Source: Rhodococcoides corynebacterioides
Lineage (GTDB): Bacteria > Actinomycetota > Actinomycetes > Mycobacteriales > Mycobacteriaceae
Reading direction: 5' to 3'
Length of the DNA stretch: 64,000 nt
NCBI RefSeq assembly: GCF_019834675.1
Contig: NZ_JABUBU010000001.1
Location: 124,001 to 188,000, forward strand
Part shown: positions 62,920-64,000 of the stretch, piece by piece
Numbering within the stretch: position 1 is the first letter of the stretch
Layout of the letters: each line of letters begins with the position of its first letter
The notes under the pieces: generated by a model
The model's input: only the letters and a program-made list of their open reading frames with translations
Database searches by the model: none
Told to the model about the DNA's origin: nothing
Made by a program: the position numbers and the translations under genes

Positions 62920-64000
62920 TCACCGCCGGACGGCCACCAGAATCTCGTCGTCCACGTGATGCCCACCCGCCCCGGCGGGCGGCGCGGGGCGCGGGCGGGT
63001 CTCGTCGACGCGGATCTCCCACTCGGCCGGATCGAGCACGGCGCCCACCTCGCCGGGTGACCAGAAGTCCGTCGGGTCGAAGCCCGCCCACGAATGCCCC
63101 TGCACGCGAGCATGACTCACCATCAGCAGCGTGCCGCCCGGCGCGACGGTCGCGGCCAAGCGCCGCACCGCGTCGTCCCCGTCGGAGCGCAGGATGCCGA
63201 AGTAGTGCATCGTCACCAGGTCGAACGACGCTTCCGGCAGCGGGTCGTGCACCAGGTCTCGCGTCTCCCAGGTGACGGAATCGTCCAGTGCGCGCGCCCG
63301 TTCCACGGCCACCGCCGAGATGTCCACGCCCGTCGTCTCCCAGCCCTGCCGGGCCAGCCACACGGCGTCGGCACCCTCGCCGCAGCCGACGTCGAGCGCC
63401 CGGCCGGGCGTCAGCGATGCAGCCACCAGAGTCAACGGCGGGTTGGGGTTTCCGCTCCAGCGCCGCTCCGACTCGCGGTAGAGCTCGTCCCAGAACGCGC
63501 CGTCGAGCGTCGGCTTCTCGCCGGCCCGAGCGACGGCGGCGTCGGTCTCCTCCATCACGAGCTCGAGGTTGGTGTGCGCACCGACCAGCGACCCCTGCGC
63601 CGTCGACGCGATCACGGTGGCCGACGGGTCGGACACGTTGCCCGCCACCCGAACTCCAGGAACGGACGTGGCACCCGTCGGGTCCGCCTCGATCATTTCG
63701 CCGAGTCCCATCGGGTGCGGAACCGGGTGCAGACCGAGCGACGCGAGCAGCTCGCCCCGCGCGCTGAACCGCAGTCCCACCGCCAGGGCGTCGAGCGGGA
63801 CGACGGTGCCGTCGGCCAGGGTGACGCCGCTGAGGGCGTCGTCGGTGGTCTCGACGGACGTGACCGGCGTCGTGACGATGTCGACGCCGCGCGCGCCGAG
63901 GCGGGTGCGCTCGTCCTCGGTCGGCTCGGCGCCGTCCGTGAGGTAGATCATGTCATCGGTCCACTGCCGCCAGAGGGTGGCGTGGTGCAGGCTCATCGGT
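62920..64000 (-). CDS. Thioredoxin-reductase-like / SAM methyltransferase fusion (5' end beyond window)
   Basis: Open from 62920 to the right edge; the true start is outside. Residues near the edge (HATLWRQWTDDMIYLTDGAE) continue a pyridine-nucleotide flavoprotein with VPLDALAVGLRFSARGELLA and a VAGNVSDPSATVIASTAQG end like thioredoxin reductases. A class I methyltransferase then begins: TPGRALDVGCGEGADAVWLA, GVDISAVAVERARAL, TMHYFGILR. Bifunctional oxidoreductase/methyltransferase proteins of this kind occur in actinobacteria; substrate unknown. Confidence 0.84.
   Translation of the reverse strand, partial: PMSLHHATLWRQWTDDMIYLTDGAEPTEDERTRLGARGVDIVTTPVTSVETTDDALSGVTLADGTVVPLDALAVGLRFSARGELLASLGLHPVPHPMGLGEMIEADPTGATSVPGVRVAGNVSDPSATVIASTAQGSLVGAHTNLELVMEETDAAVARAGEKPTLDGAFWDELYRESERRWSGNPNPPLTLVAASLTPGRALDVGCGEGADAVWLARQGWETTGVDISAVAVERARALDDSVTWETRDLVHDPLPEASFDLVTMHYFGILRSDGDDAVRRLAATVAPGGTLLMVSHARVQGHSWAGFDPTDFWSPGEVGAVLDPAEWEIRVDETRPRPAPPAGAGGHHVDDEILVAVRR

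Overview
The window is chromosomal DNA of a high-GC actinobacterium. The best fit is the mycolic-acid group (Mycobacteriales/Nocardiaceae, Rhodococcus-like). Supporting points are codon use strongly biased to G or C at third positions, frequent GTG starts and GTGA/ATGA stop-start overlaps, a DUF222-HNH (13E12-type) gene with a mycobacterial-style SOS box, two IdeR-like iron boxes, a CtpE-type P-ATPase, a HadA-like dehydratase, and a pruC/pruA/pruB proline block. The genus is inferred, not proven. No rRNA, tRNA, CRISPR array, integrase or transposase was recognised, and no gap between genes exceeds 300 bases.

Layout. 1-9000: two mirror-image aromatic or terpenoid catabolic modules, each with a TetR regulator, FAH-family hydrolase, VOC dioxygenase and FAD monooxygenase. 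The left one continues into a P450 cut by the window edge. 8990-9971: an orphan siderophore-binding lipoprotein behind an iron box. 10058-16786: an acyl-CoA cluster (SDR, APH-type kinase, acyl-CoA dehydrogenase, TetR, AMP-ligase, MHS transporter) that resembles the ACAD10/11 or LvaA/LvaC route for 4-hydroxy acids. Its two promoters share an identical 20-bp site. 16844-18708: SulP transporter and MerR regulator under a 28-bp palindrome. 18774-19600: a probable toxin-antitoxin pair. 19739-27439: CtpE-like Ca2+ P-ATPase, dodecin, pentapeptide protein, HadA-like protein, a catalase-like protein, a VOC protein, TetR plus acyl-CoA dehydrogenase, and DUF2461.

27427-31770: proline catabolism (PucR-family regulator divergent from pruA-pruB). 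31757-35180: a Cys-rich small protein and a stress-signalling group (RskA-like anti-sigma, SpoIIE phosphatase, RsbW-like kinase, STAS antagonist). 35224-38164: a decapeptide-repeat protein, a Gdx guanidinium exporter under a guanidine-III riboswitch, and the lysE/lysG pair. 38112-40156: HIT protein, ArsR and a class-A serine hydrolase. 40251-54626: purine genes purD, purB and purC interspersed with an aminotransferase, threonine aldolase, TetR, UDP-glucose dehydrogenase, a DUF4012 protein, a siderophore-interacting reductase, an MFS exporter and oligopeptidase B. 54662-59392: a hydrolase, then a CitAB/DcuSR-type two-component system divergent from the dicarboxylate symporter dctA. 59499-64000: DUF222-HNH protein, glutathione peroxidase, DUF2334 deacetylase, and a truncated flavoprotein-methyltransferase fusion.

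How they work together. Much of the window is catabolic: small regulators sit beside the operons they probably control, and several of their operator palindromes can be read directly. The purine, iron and envelope genes are ordinary core functions. The most distinctive items are the paired ring-cleavage modules, the kinase-dehydrogenase cluster, the riboswitch-controlled exporter and the decapeptide-repeat protein.
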